Below are positions 8,873 through 15,851 of a stretch of 64,000 bases of DNA, piece by piece (position 1 is the first letter of the stretch; every line of letters starts with the position of its first letter). The DNA is from Humitalea sp038323655 (GTDB lineage: Bacteria > Pseudomonadota > Alphaproteobacteria > Acetobacterales > Acetobacteraceae). The stretch covers positions 1-64,000 of the forward strand of contig JBBQHE010000002.1 in NCBI GenBank assembly GCA_038323655.1, given 5' to 3'. Position numbers and translations under genes: made by a program. The notes under the pieces are model-generated. The model was not told the origin of the DNA. It ran no database searches and saw only the letters and a program-made list of their open reading frames with translations.

Positions 8873-9045
8873 TCAACCGGACCTGGCCGAGAGCAGCACC
8901 GCGACCCAGCGCGTGGAGGGATGCGCGTCGAAGGCGGTCAGGACGGCGACGACGATGGGAATGCCGGTGAAGGCGCCGGCGATGCCCCAGAGGAAGCCGA
9001 AGAAGAAGACCGATAGCAGAACGATGAAAGGCGAAACCGCCAGCG
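8873..9045 (-). pseudogene. Remnant of AI-2E family transporter (C-terminal ~57 residues)
   Basis: On the minus strand, the last ~57 codons before a stop at 8873 read like the C-terminus of an AI-2E/PerM-type permease: SPFIVLLSVFFFGFLWGIAG, then GIPIVVAVLTAFDAHPSTRW and a closing LLSARSG. The family is normally 340 or more residues, so over 80 percent is missing. The open frame carries on upstream to 9109, but those extra residues are antisense to another remnant (AbgT) and show no similarity. It is therefore a broken gene. The family call comes from motif memory rather than a search. Confidence 0.7.
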
Positions 9046-9053
9046 CCGCACCA

Positions 9054-9389
9054 GCGATCGGCTTCGTCATCGCAGTCTTCGGCATCGACCTGATCATGAC
9101 TGCCGCCATCGCGAAATGAGCGATCTTTGCGCCGGTCTTCGTGCCGTTGCTGATACAGCCGGAGGCAGTCCTCGCAGCCTATCGCCTGGGTGATTCGCAG
9201 ATGAATGCGGTCACGCCGCTCAGCGCCTAATTCGCGATGATCGTGACCTTCGCGGTCACGTATCAAAAGGACGTGGGCGTCGGCACGGTCATTGTGCTGA
9301 TGCTGCCCTATGTCATCGTGCTCGGCGCGATGTGGACCATTTTCCTCGCGGGCTGGTATCTGTGGGGCTTGCCGTGGGGCATTGGGTAG
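9054..9389 (+). pseudogene. Remnant of AbgT-family (p-aminobenzoyl-glutamate) transporter, two in-frame stops
   Basis: One frame from about 9054 to a TAG at 9387 reads as the C-terminal ~110 residues of an AbgT transporter, interrupted by TGA at 9117 and TAA at 9228. Around the first stop it reads DLIMTAAIAK-stop-AIFAPVFVPLL; intact relatives have Trp after AK, so a TGG to TGA change is likely. It continues AAYRLGDSQMNAVTPLSA-stop-FAMIVTF and ends GWYLWGLPWGIG. The order of segments matches the family, so this is a decayed gene end, not chance. Intact AbgT proteins are about 500 residues. It abuts the AI-2E remnant in opposite orientation. Confidence 0.75.
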
Positions 9390-9406
9390 CGGCAGCAGCC
9401 GGCCAC

Positions 9407-9676
9407 TCAGCGAGAGGACTGGCCGGACTGGAAGCCCTGCTGGTAGGCGTTCTGCCGCCCGCGGACATTCTGGTCCCACAGGAAGCCACCGGCCGCACCC
9501 GCACCGGCGCCGATCAGCGCGCCCATGCCGGCATTGCCGGAAAAGGAGCCGATGGCGGCCCCGCCCAGCGCGCCCAAGGCGGCACCGCCGCCGACGCGCT
9601 GGGTCGTCGGGCTCATTTCGGCACAGCCGCCGAGGGACAGGGCCAGGGCGGCGGGGATCAGCAAAAGACGTCGCAT
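9407..9676 (-). CDS. Small glycine-zipper lipoprotein
   Basis: An 89-residue precursor. The leader MRRLLLIPAALALSLGGC ends in a lipobox (LGGC) for signal peptidase II, so the mature protein should be anchored by a diacylglyceryl-cysteine. The mature part is a glycine zipper: repeated GxxxG/AxxxG from about residue 29 to 64 (GGGAALGALGGAAIG, GALIGAGAGAAGG), followed by a Gln-rich tail. The fold resembles the 17-kDa antigen/SlyB type of outer-membrane lipoprotein. Its job is unknown; such proteins often affect envelope integrity. It lies between transporter remnants but looks intact. Confidence 0.8.
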   Translation of the reverse strand: MRRLLLIPAALALSLGGCAEMSPTTQRVGGGAALGALGGAAIGSFSGNAGMGALIGAGAGAAGGFLWDQNVRGRQNAYQQGFQSGQSSR

Positions 9677-9692
9677 CGCGAAATTCTCCCGT

Positions 9693-10121
9693 TCAACGGT
9701 TGGCGGGGCGGCGGGCCGCGGGCGGCGCCGGGGGAGGGGTCGGGCAGGGATAGGCGGCTGCGGCGAAGCGCATCAGGCCATCCACCGCTTTCTCGACCGC
9801 ATATTGCGGATTGCCCGCGGCCCAGGCGACGAAATCCGCCTGGACCGTTTCCAGCGTCGGGGTCGGGTTGGGCAGGCAGAAGATCGGCCGCGCCCCGCCA
9901 GGCCCCGAGATGCCGGCATGGTATTGCCCAACGCCGATCATGAAGCCGCGGCAGAAGCCGACCGCGATCGCCGCATTGGGGTCGGTCGTGGGCGTGCTGC
10001 ACAGGTTGCGCAGCGTGCCGGTCGAAACCGGCTGCACCGCATCGCCCGGTAAGGGCTGGGCCTGGGCTGCGAATGCCATGGCGCAGAGCGCCAGGCCGGA
10101 AAGACTCAAGGGCAAGCGCAT
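9693..10121 (-). CDS. Secreted Rap1a/Tai-like domain protein
   Basis: A 142-residue protein with a Sec signal peptide (MRLPLSLSGLALCAMAFAAQ, cut near AQAQ). The mature part has CSTPTTDPNAAIAVGFCRGF and later ARPIFCLPNP, the Cys pattern and GFCRGF motif of the Rap1a/Tai domain. The C-terminus is Pro-rich. Rap1a proteins from Serratia are immunity proteins against type VI effectors. Many alphaproteobacterial members stand alone without an effector, as here, so a general periplasmic role is equally possible. The start ATG at 10121 has a strong AGGAGG. No T6SS or effector gene is seen in the window. Confidence 0.72.
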   Translation of the reverse strand: MRLPLSLSGLALCAMAFAAQAQPLPGDAVQPVSTGTLRNLCSTPTTDPNAAIAVGFCRGFMIGVGQYHAGISGPGGARPIFCLPNPTPTLETVQADFVAWAAGNPQYAVEKAVDGLMRFAAAAYPCPTPPPAPPAARRPANR

Positions 10122-10668
10122 GGTCTCGCTACCTCCTGCTGGGATGGGGTTGGGCAACAAAGCCGGTCCGGGCGACATGGGCGGTCGGACGCCAGGGCTG
10201 GCGGATCGGGGCATGGCGCGGAGTTTCGTTCGTTGTTGCTCTCGAGTGTCCGCCTGTCGCCTGGCGACGGCAAGAGGCTTGCCCTGGCCCGACCGTGTGC
10301 CCTTTCCCGCGGGCTTGCCACGCCGGGCACTTGCCGCCCTGATCGAAGACGAAAACCAAGCGAGAGACCAGACCGGTGTCGAATTCGCCTTCGAACGGCG
10401 GGCGTTGGCCGAAGCCGAAATTGCCCAAGTGGTTCGCAGCCATGTCCCTGGGCTGGAGGCGCTGGCCCGGCCCGATGCCGGGCCAACGGCAGGTGGCGGC
10501 ATGCGGCCGGTGGGGCACCGCAAGCCGCGCATGACCATCAACCCGGGGCGAATTGGCAGCGTGTCGCAAGCCGGCACGCGCGCCCAGGCCCGCCGCGACG
10601 GGTGATCCGAACGACCCGAACAGCGATCGCAGGACCTCTTCGCCTCCCGCCCCGAAAGACCCTGATCC
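10122..10668. other. Long non-coding interval, no recognisable gene
   Basis: About 550 bases between the Rap1a-like gene and the MFS remnant. Open frames exist on both strands, but none gives a protein I recognise, a convincing ribosome-binding site or a family motif. Given the broken genes on both sides it may be decayed coding sequence too far gone to identify by eye. Confidence 0.55.
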
Positions 10669-10875
10669 ATGAGCAGCACGACGAGCCTTGAGGAACGGAA
10701 CCCCTGGGTGCCGATGATCGCCATCGCCCAGGCGGTGATGTCGTTCAACGTCGCCTCGCAGCCGGTGCCGCTCAGCGGCCTGGTGGCGAGCTTCGGCGTG
10801 CCGCCCACCGCCATCGCGACCGGCATTGTGATGTATTCGCTGTCGGTCGCGGCCTTTGAGGATGCAGCACCATGA
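10669..10875 (+). pseudogene. Truncated MFS transporter (N-terminal ~60 residues only)
   Basis: The frame begins MSSTTSLEERNPWVPMIAIA and continues SGLVASFGVPPTAIATGIVM, then YSLSVA. That is the start of a major facilitator permease: cytoplasmic N-terminus, TM1, periplasmic loop and the first part of TM2. After about residue 62 similarity stops and the frame ends at a TGA that overlaps the asparaginase start. Intact MFS proteins have about 400 residues and 12 membrane segments, so this is a 5' fragment joined by deletion to the asparaginase gene. It may still supply a leader or promoter for that gene. Confidence 0.65.
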
Positions 10876-11855
10876 GCCTGCCGCGCCTGCTGTTCCTGTC
10901 GCTCGGCGGCACCATCACCATGATGCCGGCGGCGACAGGTGGCATCACACCCACGCTTGGGGCCGCCGAACTCGTGGCCTCGGTCCCCGCCCTGGCGGGG
11001 GTGGCCTCGATCGAGGCGCATTCCCTGCTCCGCCTGCCCAGCCCGTCGTTGGAACCGATGCACCTGGTCGCCGTGGCGCGCCAGATCGAGGAGGCCTTCG
11101 CCACCGGCATCGACGGCGCGGTGGTCATCCAGGGCACCGACACGATCGAGGAATCGGCCTTCCTGCTGGACCTGCTGGTCCGCGGCGACCGGCCTGTGGT
11201 GGTCACCGGCGCGATGAGGGGGGCGGAGGCGCCGGGCGCTGACGGCCCGGCCAACCTGCTGGCGGCGGCGCAGGTCGCGGCCAGCCCCGCCGCCCACGCC
11301 CTCGGCACGCTGGTCGTGCTGAACGACCAGATCCATGCCGCGCGCTTCGTGCAGAAGGGTCGTACGGCGCTGACCTCGGCGTTCTGTTCGCCCTTGGCGG
11401 GGCCGATCGGCCTGGTGGCCGAAAACCGCGTGCGGATGTTTGCCCAGGTCGCGCGGCTGCCGACGCTTTCGGCCCTGGCCGGCCCGCCGGAACCCGTGGC
11501 GCTGGTGTCCTGGCCGATGGGTGAGGACGGGCGTCTGCTCGCGGCCTTGCCTGGGCTTGGGTACCACGGCGCGGTGATCGCGGGCATGGGGGCGGGGCAT
11601 GTGCCGGCGGGGGCCGCGGCGGCGGTGGGCGATCTGGCGGCGCAGATGCCTGTCGTGCTTGCCTCACGCAGCCATACCGGGCCGGTCTTTACCCAGACCT
11701 ATGGCTATGCTGGAGGCGAGATCGACCTGATCGGCCGCGGCCTGGTGCCGGCCGGTATCCTGTCGCCGGCCAAGGCGCGGCTGCTGCTGGGGCTGTGTCT
11801 GCGACCGGGGGAGGCAGCACTCAGCCCGGCCCAGGCTTTCGCCCCGTATCACTAG
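10872..11855 (+). CDS. L-asparaginase-family amidohydrolase
   Basis: A 327-residue type I/II asparaginase fold protein. The first active-site motif is LFLSLGGTIT (nucleophile Thr14); the second is VVIQGTDTIEES with Thr89 and Asp90. The segment after GADGPANL, where E. coli asparaginase II has the catalytic Lys162, reads AAQVAASP with no Lys. I recall this for an alphaproteobacterial subgroup, so it may be active with altered chemistry. No signal peptide, so cytoplasmic; it would hydrolyse asparagine or a similar amide to the acid and ammonia. The ATG overlaps the stop of the truncated MFS frame. Its last 35 bases overlap the opposite-strand GntR gene. Confidence 0.85.
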   Translation: MSLPRLLFLSLGGTITMMPAATGGITPTLGAAELVASVPALAGVASIEAHSLLRLPSPSLEPMHLVAVARQIEEAFATGIDGAVVIQGTDTIEESAFLLDLLVRGDRPVVVTGAMRGAEAPGADGPANLLAAAQVAASPAAHALGTLVVLNDQIHAARFVQKGRTALTSAFCSPLAGPIGLVAENRVRMFAQVARLPTLSALAGPPEPVALVSWPMGEDGRLLAALPGLGYHGAVIAGMGAGHVPAGAAAAVGDLAAQMPVVLASRSHTGPVFTQTYGYAGGEIDLIGRGLVPAGILSPAKARLLLGLCLRPGEAALSPAQAFAPYH

Positions 11856-12519
11856 GGGGCTCGTCCATCAGCCGGGCCTTGGCCTGCAGGACGTGGCTTT
11901 CGGTCAGACGGGCGGCGGTCGCGGCGTCCCCGGCCTCAAGCGCTGCCAGGATCGCCTTGTGCTCCTGGTTTGAGCCCGCCATGCGACCGGCCGTGACCAG
12001 GGCGCGGCGGCGGAACAGGTGCAACTCGCGCACCAGGCGGCCATAGGCCTCGGCCAGGCGGCGATTGCCGGCCTGGTCCACGATGCCGCGGTGAAAGGCC
12101 AGGTTGGCGGCGTAGTAGGCCTCCAGATCCTGGGCGGCAGCGGCGCTGTCCATGGCGGTCACATGGTCGTGCAGGGCGGCCACCCCTGCTGCCGTCAGCC
12201 TTGGTGCCAGCGTTCGTGCGGCCAGGGCAAAAAGGGCGGCGCGCAGGTCGTACAGTTCGGCCGCTTCCTCCCGCCCGATGTCCCGCACGAAGGCGCCGCG
12301 GTTCACCACGACGCGCAGCAGCCCCGCCTGTTCCAGGCCACGACAGGCCTCGCGCACCGGGCCACGGCTGACGCCCAGGCGTGTCGCCACCAGCGCCTCA
12401 TTCACCCAGTCGCCCGGGTTCAGTTCGCCGGCCTCGATCATGCGCTCGATCTCCTGGCGGAGGATCGTGGCAAGCGATGTTTCGCGCCGGGCGCGCAAGG
12501 CGTCGGGGGTGGTGGCCAT
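11821..12519 (-). CDS. GntR-family transcriptional regulator, FCD subfamily
   Basis: A 232-residue regulator when started at the ATG at 12519. The winged helix spans about residues 8-75 (LATILRQEIERMIEAGELNP, then GVSRGPVREACRGLEQAG). The FCD effector domain follows with LAFHRGIVDQAGNRR and a SNQEHKAILAALE segment holding the usual histidines. An upstream TTG would add nine unrelated residues. It is divergent from the dehalogenase-like gene, and a perfect 9-3-9 palindrome lies in the shared promoter region, so it probably controls that gene and itself. The C-terminal end overlaps the asparaginase gene end by 35 bases. The likely ligand is a small carboxylate. Confidence 0.9.
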   Translation of the reverse strand: MATTPDALRARRETSLATILRQEIERMIEAGELNPGDWVNEALVATRLGVSRGPVREACRGLEQAGLLRVVVNRGAFVRDIGREEAAELYDLRAALFALAARTLAPRLTAAGVAALHDHVTAMDSAAAAQDLEAYYAANLAFHRGIVDQAGNRRLAEAYGRLVRELHLFRRRALVTAGRMAGSNQEHKAILAALEAGDAATAARLTESHVLQAKARLMDEPPSDTGRKPGPG

Positions 12520-12545
12520 GGGTCGGGCGTAGTGGCGAAACAGCA

Positions 12546-12566
12546 AATCGTCAACGATTGACGATT
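12546..12566. promoter_or_regulatory. Perfect palindrome, probable GntR operator
   Basis: Arms AATCGTCAA and TTGACGATT are exact inverted repeats separated by the three bases CGA. The site is 26 bases upstream of the GntR ATG and 50 bases upstream of the dehalogenase-like ATG on the other strand. Position, symmetry and size fit a dimeric winged-helix repressor site. It is AT-richer than its surroundings. Confidence 0.7.
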
Positions 12567-12616
12567 ATTTCCGGCCAGCCTATCCCGGTGACAGGAAACG
12601 CAGAAAGGCAGGGCGC

Positions 12617-13519
12617 ATGCTCGAAGGCTTCAAGAAAACGGTCATCGAGACCAAGGGTGCCTCGATCGTCACCGCCCATGGCGGCAGCGGCCCGCCGCTC
12701 TTGCTGATGCACGGCAACCCCTTCACCCATCTGTCCTGGCACAAGGTGGCGCCGCGCCTGGCCGAAGAGTTCACGGTCGTCTGCCCCGACCTGCGTGGCT
12801 ATGGCGACAGTTCCAAGCCTCCCGGCGGGGCGGATCACGCGGCCTATTCCTTCCGCGCCATGGCCGAGGACAATGTGGAGGTCATGGCGGCCCTGGGCTT
12901 CGACCGCTTCCATGCCGCGGGCCACGACCGTGGTGCGCGGGTGCTGCACCGCATGTGCCTGGACCATCCGGAGAAGATGCTCAGCGCCGCCTTCCTGGAC
13001 ATGCTGCCGCAGCACCACCTGCTGAACAACGTGACGCGGCAATGGGGGACCTTCTCCTGGCACTGGTTCTTCATGATCCAGCCCAGCCCCCTTCCGGAAA
13101 CCCTGATGGGCGCCGACCCCGAGTTCTTCATTCGCCGCAAATTGTCCAAGACCGACCAGGGCACGAGCTTCTTCGACCCGGCGGCCTTGGCCGAATATAT
13201 CCGCTGCATCAAGAACCCAGGCACCATCCATGCGATGTGCGAGGATTACCGCGCGACCTTCGGCGTGGACCTTACGATGGATACGGTGGACTTCGATGCC
13301 GGGCGGCAGGTCGACTGTCCGGCCTTCATTCTATGGGGCGCCAAGGGAGGCGTCGGGCGAAACCACGATGCGGCGGCCATCTGGTCGCGCTACGCCAGCA
13401 ATATCCAGGGCGCGACGTCGGTCCCTTCGGGCCATTACCTGCAAGAGGAATGCCCGGACGAAACCTATGCCGCCATGCGTGGCTTCTTTGCCGGGCAGGC
13501 GGCGCGCGCCGGGGTGTAG
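12617..13519 (+). CDS. Haloacetate (fluoroacetate) dehalogenase-like alpha/beta hydrolase
   Basis: A 300-residue alpha/beta hydrolase. The nucleophile elbow is GHDRGAR: Asp104 replaces the usual Ser, as in haloalkane and haloacetate dehalogenases. Arg105 and Arg108 match the two arginines that bind the carboxylate in fluoroacetate dehalogenase (Arg111, Arg114 in the Rhodopseudomonas enzyme). Asp128, His149-Trp150 (SWHWFF) and His273 (SGHYLQEE) fall at nearly the same spacing as Asp134, His155-Trp156 and His280. The enzyme would cleave C-F or C-Cl bonds of haloacetates to give glycolate. It stands alone, divergent from a GntR regulator. Epoxide hydrolase is the main alternative, but the Arg pair and His-Trp favour dehalogenase. 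Confidence 0.82.
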   Translation: MLEGFKKTVIETKGASIVTAHGGSGPPLLLMHGNPFTHLSWHKVAPRLAEEFTVVCPDLRGYGDSSKPPGGADHAAYSFRAMAEDNVEVMAALGFDRFHAAGHDRGARVLHRMCLDHPEKMLSAAFLDMLPQHHLLNNVTRQWGTFSWHWFFMIQPSPLPETLMGADPEFFIRRKLSKTDQGTSFFDPAALAEYIRCIKNPGTIHAMCEDYRATFGVDLTMDTVDFDAGRQVDCPAFILWGAKGGVGRNHDAAAIWSRYASNIQGATSVPSGHYLQEECPDETYAAMRGFFAGQAARAGV

Positions 13520-13529
13520 CCCTGCCGGT

Positions 13530-14162
13530 TCAGACGCTCGACGCCAGGCGGCTTTCCTCGTTCACCGCCCAGACGCGCCAGTCCTGCCCGCGCTTTTCCA
13601 GCCGGGTCAGCGACAGGTTGCGAATGGAAAACTGCAGCACCTGGTGCGCGGTGATGCCGGTCGCATGGGCGATGGCGCCGCGGATGCTGCCGCCATGCGC
13701 CACGATCACCACGTCCTGGTCAGGGTGGGCTTCGGCCAGCCGCTCCATCAGGGCGCCGACGCGCCGCGTGACATCGGCGAGACTCTCGCCGCCCGGCGGG
13801 CGTTCGTCGGCGCCATGCGGCCAGAAGGGATGCGCCGGGTGGAGCATGCGCCGGGCGGCATCTTCATGTGTCAGCCCCTGCCATTCCCCCAGGGTCTGTT
13901 CCCGAAAATGGTCTTCCTGGGTCAGTGGCCGGGGCGGCAGGCCGGCCGCGAAGATGGCCACCGCCGTGGCATGGGTTCGTGACAGCGGGGAGGTGTACCA
14001 ACTGGCTTCGGCCGGCAGCCGGTCCGCCAGCCAGCGATAGGCCTCGGCATCGGCGGCCAGGGCCAGGCCGCAGAGCGGTACATCCATGTCGCCATACAGG
14101 ACCAGGCGGGCTGAGGGTTCCACCAGTGCGTGGCGGATCAGGAAGAAGCGTGTGCCGGTCAT
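13530..14162 (-). CDS. Histidine phosphatase (phosphoglycerate mutase-like) family protein
   Basis: A 210-residue single-domain protein. The phosphorylated histidine lies in FFLIRHALVEPSA (RHA in place of the more common RHG), and YTSPLSRTHATAVAI supplies the second Arg. Glu of EQTLGEWQGL and the VIVAHGGSIRG motif with the second His complete the site. Such enzymes dephosphorylate small phosphorylated metabolites (CobC, GpmB, alpha-ribazole phosphatase types); the substrate is not clear. No signal peptide. It diverges from the ABC exporter genes and ends ten bases from the dehalogenase-like gene. Confidence 0.85.
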   Translation of the reverse strand: MTGTRFFLIRHALVEPSARLVLYGDMDVPLCGLALAADAEAYRWLADRLPAEASWYTSPLSRTHATAVAIFAAGLPPRPLTQEDHFREQTLGEWQGLTHEDAARRMLHPAHPFWPHGADERPPGGESLADVTRRVGALMERLAEAHPDQDVVIVAHGGSIRGAIAHATGITAHQVLQFSIRNLSLTRLEKRGQDWRVWAVNEESRLASSV

Positions 14163-14232
14163 GCCACGCTGTTACGGCGGTTTGCCTCGCCCGGCCAGCG
14201 CATGGCTTGGCGGGCAGCCTTGCCGCCTGCAT

Positions 14233-14985
14233 ATGGCGACCATGACCGACGCGATCCTGTGTGAGGCGCTGACCAAGCGCTACGACGACCAAGGCCCGCC
14301 TGCGGTCGATGGCCTGACTTTCGCCATGCCACGGGGCGCCATATGGGGCCTGTTGGGCGGCAATGGCGCGGGCAAGACCACGACCATTTCCATGCTGCTG
14401 GGATTGTTGATCCCGTCCTCCGGCCGGGTTTCCGTGCTGGGGCACGACATGGCGACCGATCGCTTCGCCGCGCTCGCCCGGGCAAATTTTTCGTCCCCCT
14501 ACATCGCCCTGCCGCATCGGCTGACGGTGCGGGAAAACCTGACCGTGTATGGGCATCTGTACGGCGTGCCGCAGGTCCGGCGACGCATCGCCGACCTGGT
14601 CGAGCGTTTCCAGATGGGGGATTTCATCGACCGTGCCTCGGGCGCGCTGTCGGCGGGCCAGAAGACTCGCGTGGCCTTGGCCAAGTCGCTGATCAACACG
14701 CCCGACCTGCTGCTGCTGGACGAACCGACCGCGAGCCTGGACCCCGACACCGGCGACTGGGTGCGGTCGCTGCTGGAGGCCTATCGTGCCGAAACCGGCG
14801 CCGCGATCCTGCTGGCCAGTCACAACATGGCCGAAGTGGAGCGCCTGTGCGGCCATGTGCTGATGCTGAAGCAGGGGCGGGTGGTGGACAGCGCCAGCCC
14901 CGCCGACCTGCTGGCAAAATACGGCCGCGACGATCTGGAGCAGGTGTTTCTCGACATCGCACGTGACCGCAGGGTCGCCGCGTGA
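14233..14985 (+). CDS. ABC exporter ATP-binding protein
   Basis: A 250-residue ABC ATPase of the drug/polysaccharide exporter type. Walker A is GLLGGNGAGKTT, the signature is LSAGQKTRVALAKSL (a Gln replaces the common Gly of SGGQ), Walker B is LLLLDEPTASLDPD and the switch His is in LLASHNMAE. Two ATG codons three codons apart (14233, 14242) are possible starts; neither has a clear ribosome-binding site. The stop overlaps the permease start, so the pair forms one exporter. The substrate is unknown; the arrangement resembles NodIJ and ABC-2 systems. Confidence 0.92.
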   Translation: MATMTDAILCEALTKRYDDQGPPAVDGLTFAMPRGAIWGLLGGNGAGKTTTISMLLGLLIPSSGRVSVLGHDMATDRFAALARANFSSPYIALPHRLTVRENLTVYGHLYGVPQVRRRIADLVERFQMGDFIDRASGALSAGQKTRVALAKSLINTPDLLLLDEPTASLDPDTGDWVRSLLEAYRAETGAAILLASHNMAEVERLCGHVLMLKQGRVVDSASPADLLAKYGRDDLEQVFLDIARDRRVAA

Positions 14986-15782
14986 TGCTTTCGGCACGCC
15001 GCATCTGGGGGCTGGTGTACCGGCATCTGTCGCTCTACCGGCGGTCCTGGCCGCGCGTGCTCGAACTGGCCTACTGGCCGACCTTGCAGATGATCGTCTG
15101 GGGCTTCGTGACCGCTTACCTTGCGGGTGTGCAGGGCAATCTGGGCTCGGTCGCGGCGGGGATGCTGTTGGGCGGCGTGCTGCTGTGGGAGGTCGCGCTG
15201 CGCAGCCAGATGGGCTTTGCCATATCCTTCCTGGAGGAAATCTGGTCGCGCAACCTCGGCCACATCTTCGTGAGCCCCCTGCGCCCCTGGGAATTGCTGG
15301 CCGGGCTGATGGTGATGAGTGTCGCGCGCATGTTGGTCGGCGTGCTGCCGGCCGTGGGCCTGGCGTCGCTGCTCTATGGCTTTGGGCTGTTCGCCATGGG
15401 ACCCGTGGTGATCGCGTTCTTCGTGCTGCTGGTCGCCATGGGCTGGGCCGTGGCGCTGGGCGTCACCGCGCTGATCCTGCGGTATGGCGCCGGCGCCGAG
15501 GCCCTGGCCTGGTCGGTGCTGTTCGGGCTGACGCCCTTCGCCGCCGTGTTCTACCCCGTTTCGATCCTGCCTGTGGGGATGCGGGAGGTCGCTTGGCTGA
15601 TCCCTGCCAGCCATGTGTTCGAGGGCATGCGCGCGGCGCTGCTGGAAGGGCGCATCGCCTGGGGCGAACTGGCCACGGCGGCGATGCTGAATGCGGCGTG
15701 GCTGGTGGTCATGGCCGCGGTCTTCATGGGGCAGTTGCAGTCGGCCCGGCGGCGTGGCGCGCTGCTCGGCATGGGCGAATAA
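14985..15782 (+). CDS. ABC-2 type permease
   Basis: A 265-residue integral membrane protein with about six hydrophobic segments. It starts MLSARRIWGLVYRHLSLYRR and has the ABC-2 segment SRNLGHIFVSPLRPWELLAG, the cytoplasmic coupling region. The closing region FYPVSILPVGMREVAWLIPA followed by a segment before the last TM is also typical of ABC-2/NodJ-like permeases. ATG at 14985 overlaps the ATPase stop (TGATG); a GTG one codon earlier is equally possible. With the ATPase it would form an inner-membrane exporter. The next gene is a chemoreceptor in the same direction about 70 bases away, probably a separate unit. Confidence 0.9.
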   Translation: MLSARRIWGLVYRHLSLYRRSWPRVLELAYWPTLQMIVWGFVTAYLAGVQGNLGSVAAGMLLGGVLLWEVALRSQMGFAISFLEEIWSRNLGHIFVSPLRPWELLAGLMVMSVARMLVGVLPAVGLASLLYGFGLFAMGPVVIAFFVLLVAMGWAVALGVTALILRYGAGAEALAWSVLFGLTPFAAVFYPVSILPVGMREVAWLIPASHVFEGMRAALLEGRIAWGELATAAMLNAAWLVVMAAVFMGQLQSARRRGALLGMGE

Positions 15783-15851
15783 CACATGCGATTCACCGGG
15801 GCTTAAAGCGCCCGGGCTTATCGTCTGGGCTCGCAACCCAGGATGGCTTTC

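Noticed and set aside
10122..10668. Possible gene in either strand of the gap
   Set aside because: No start with a ribosome site and no recognised motif; reported as non-coding.
13530..14162. RHA instead of RHG in the histidine phosphatase as a sign of inactivity
   Set aside because: RHA variants occur in active members, and all other catalytic residues are present.
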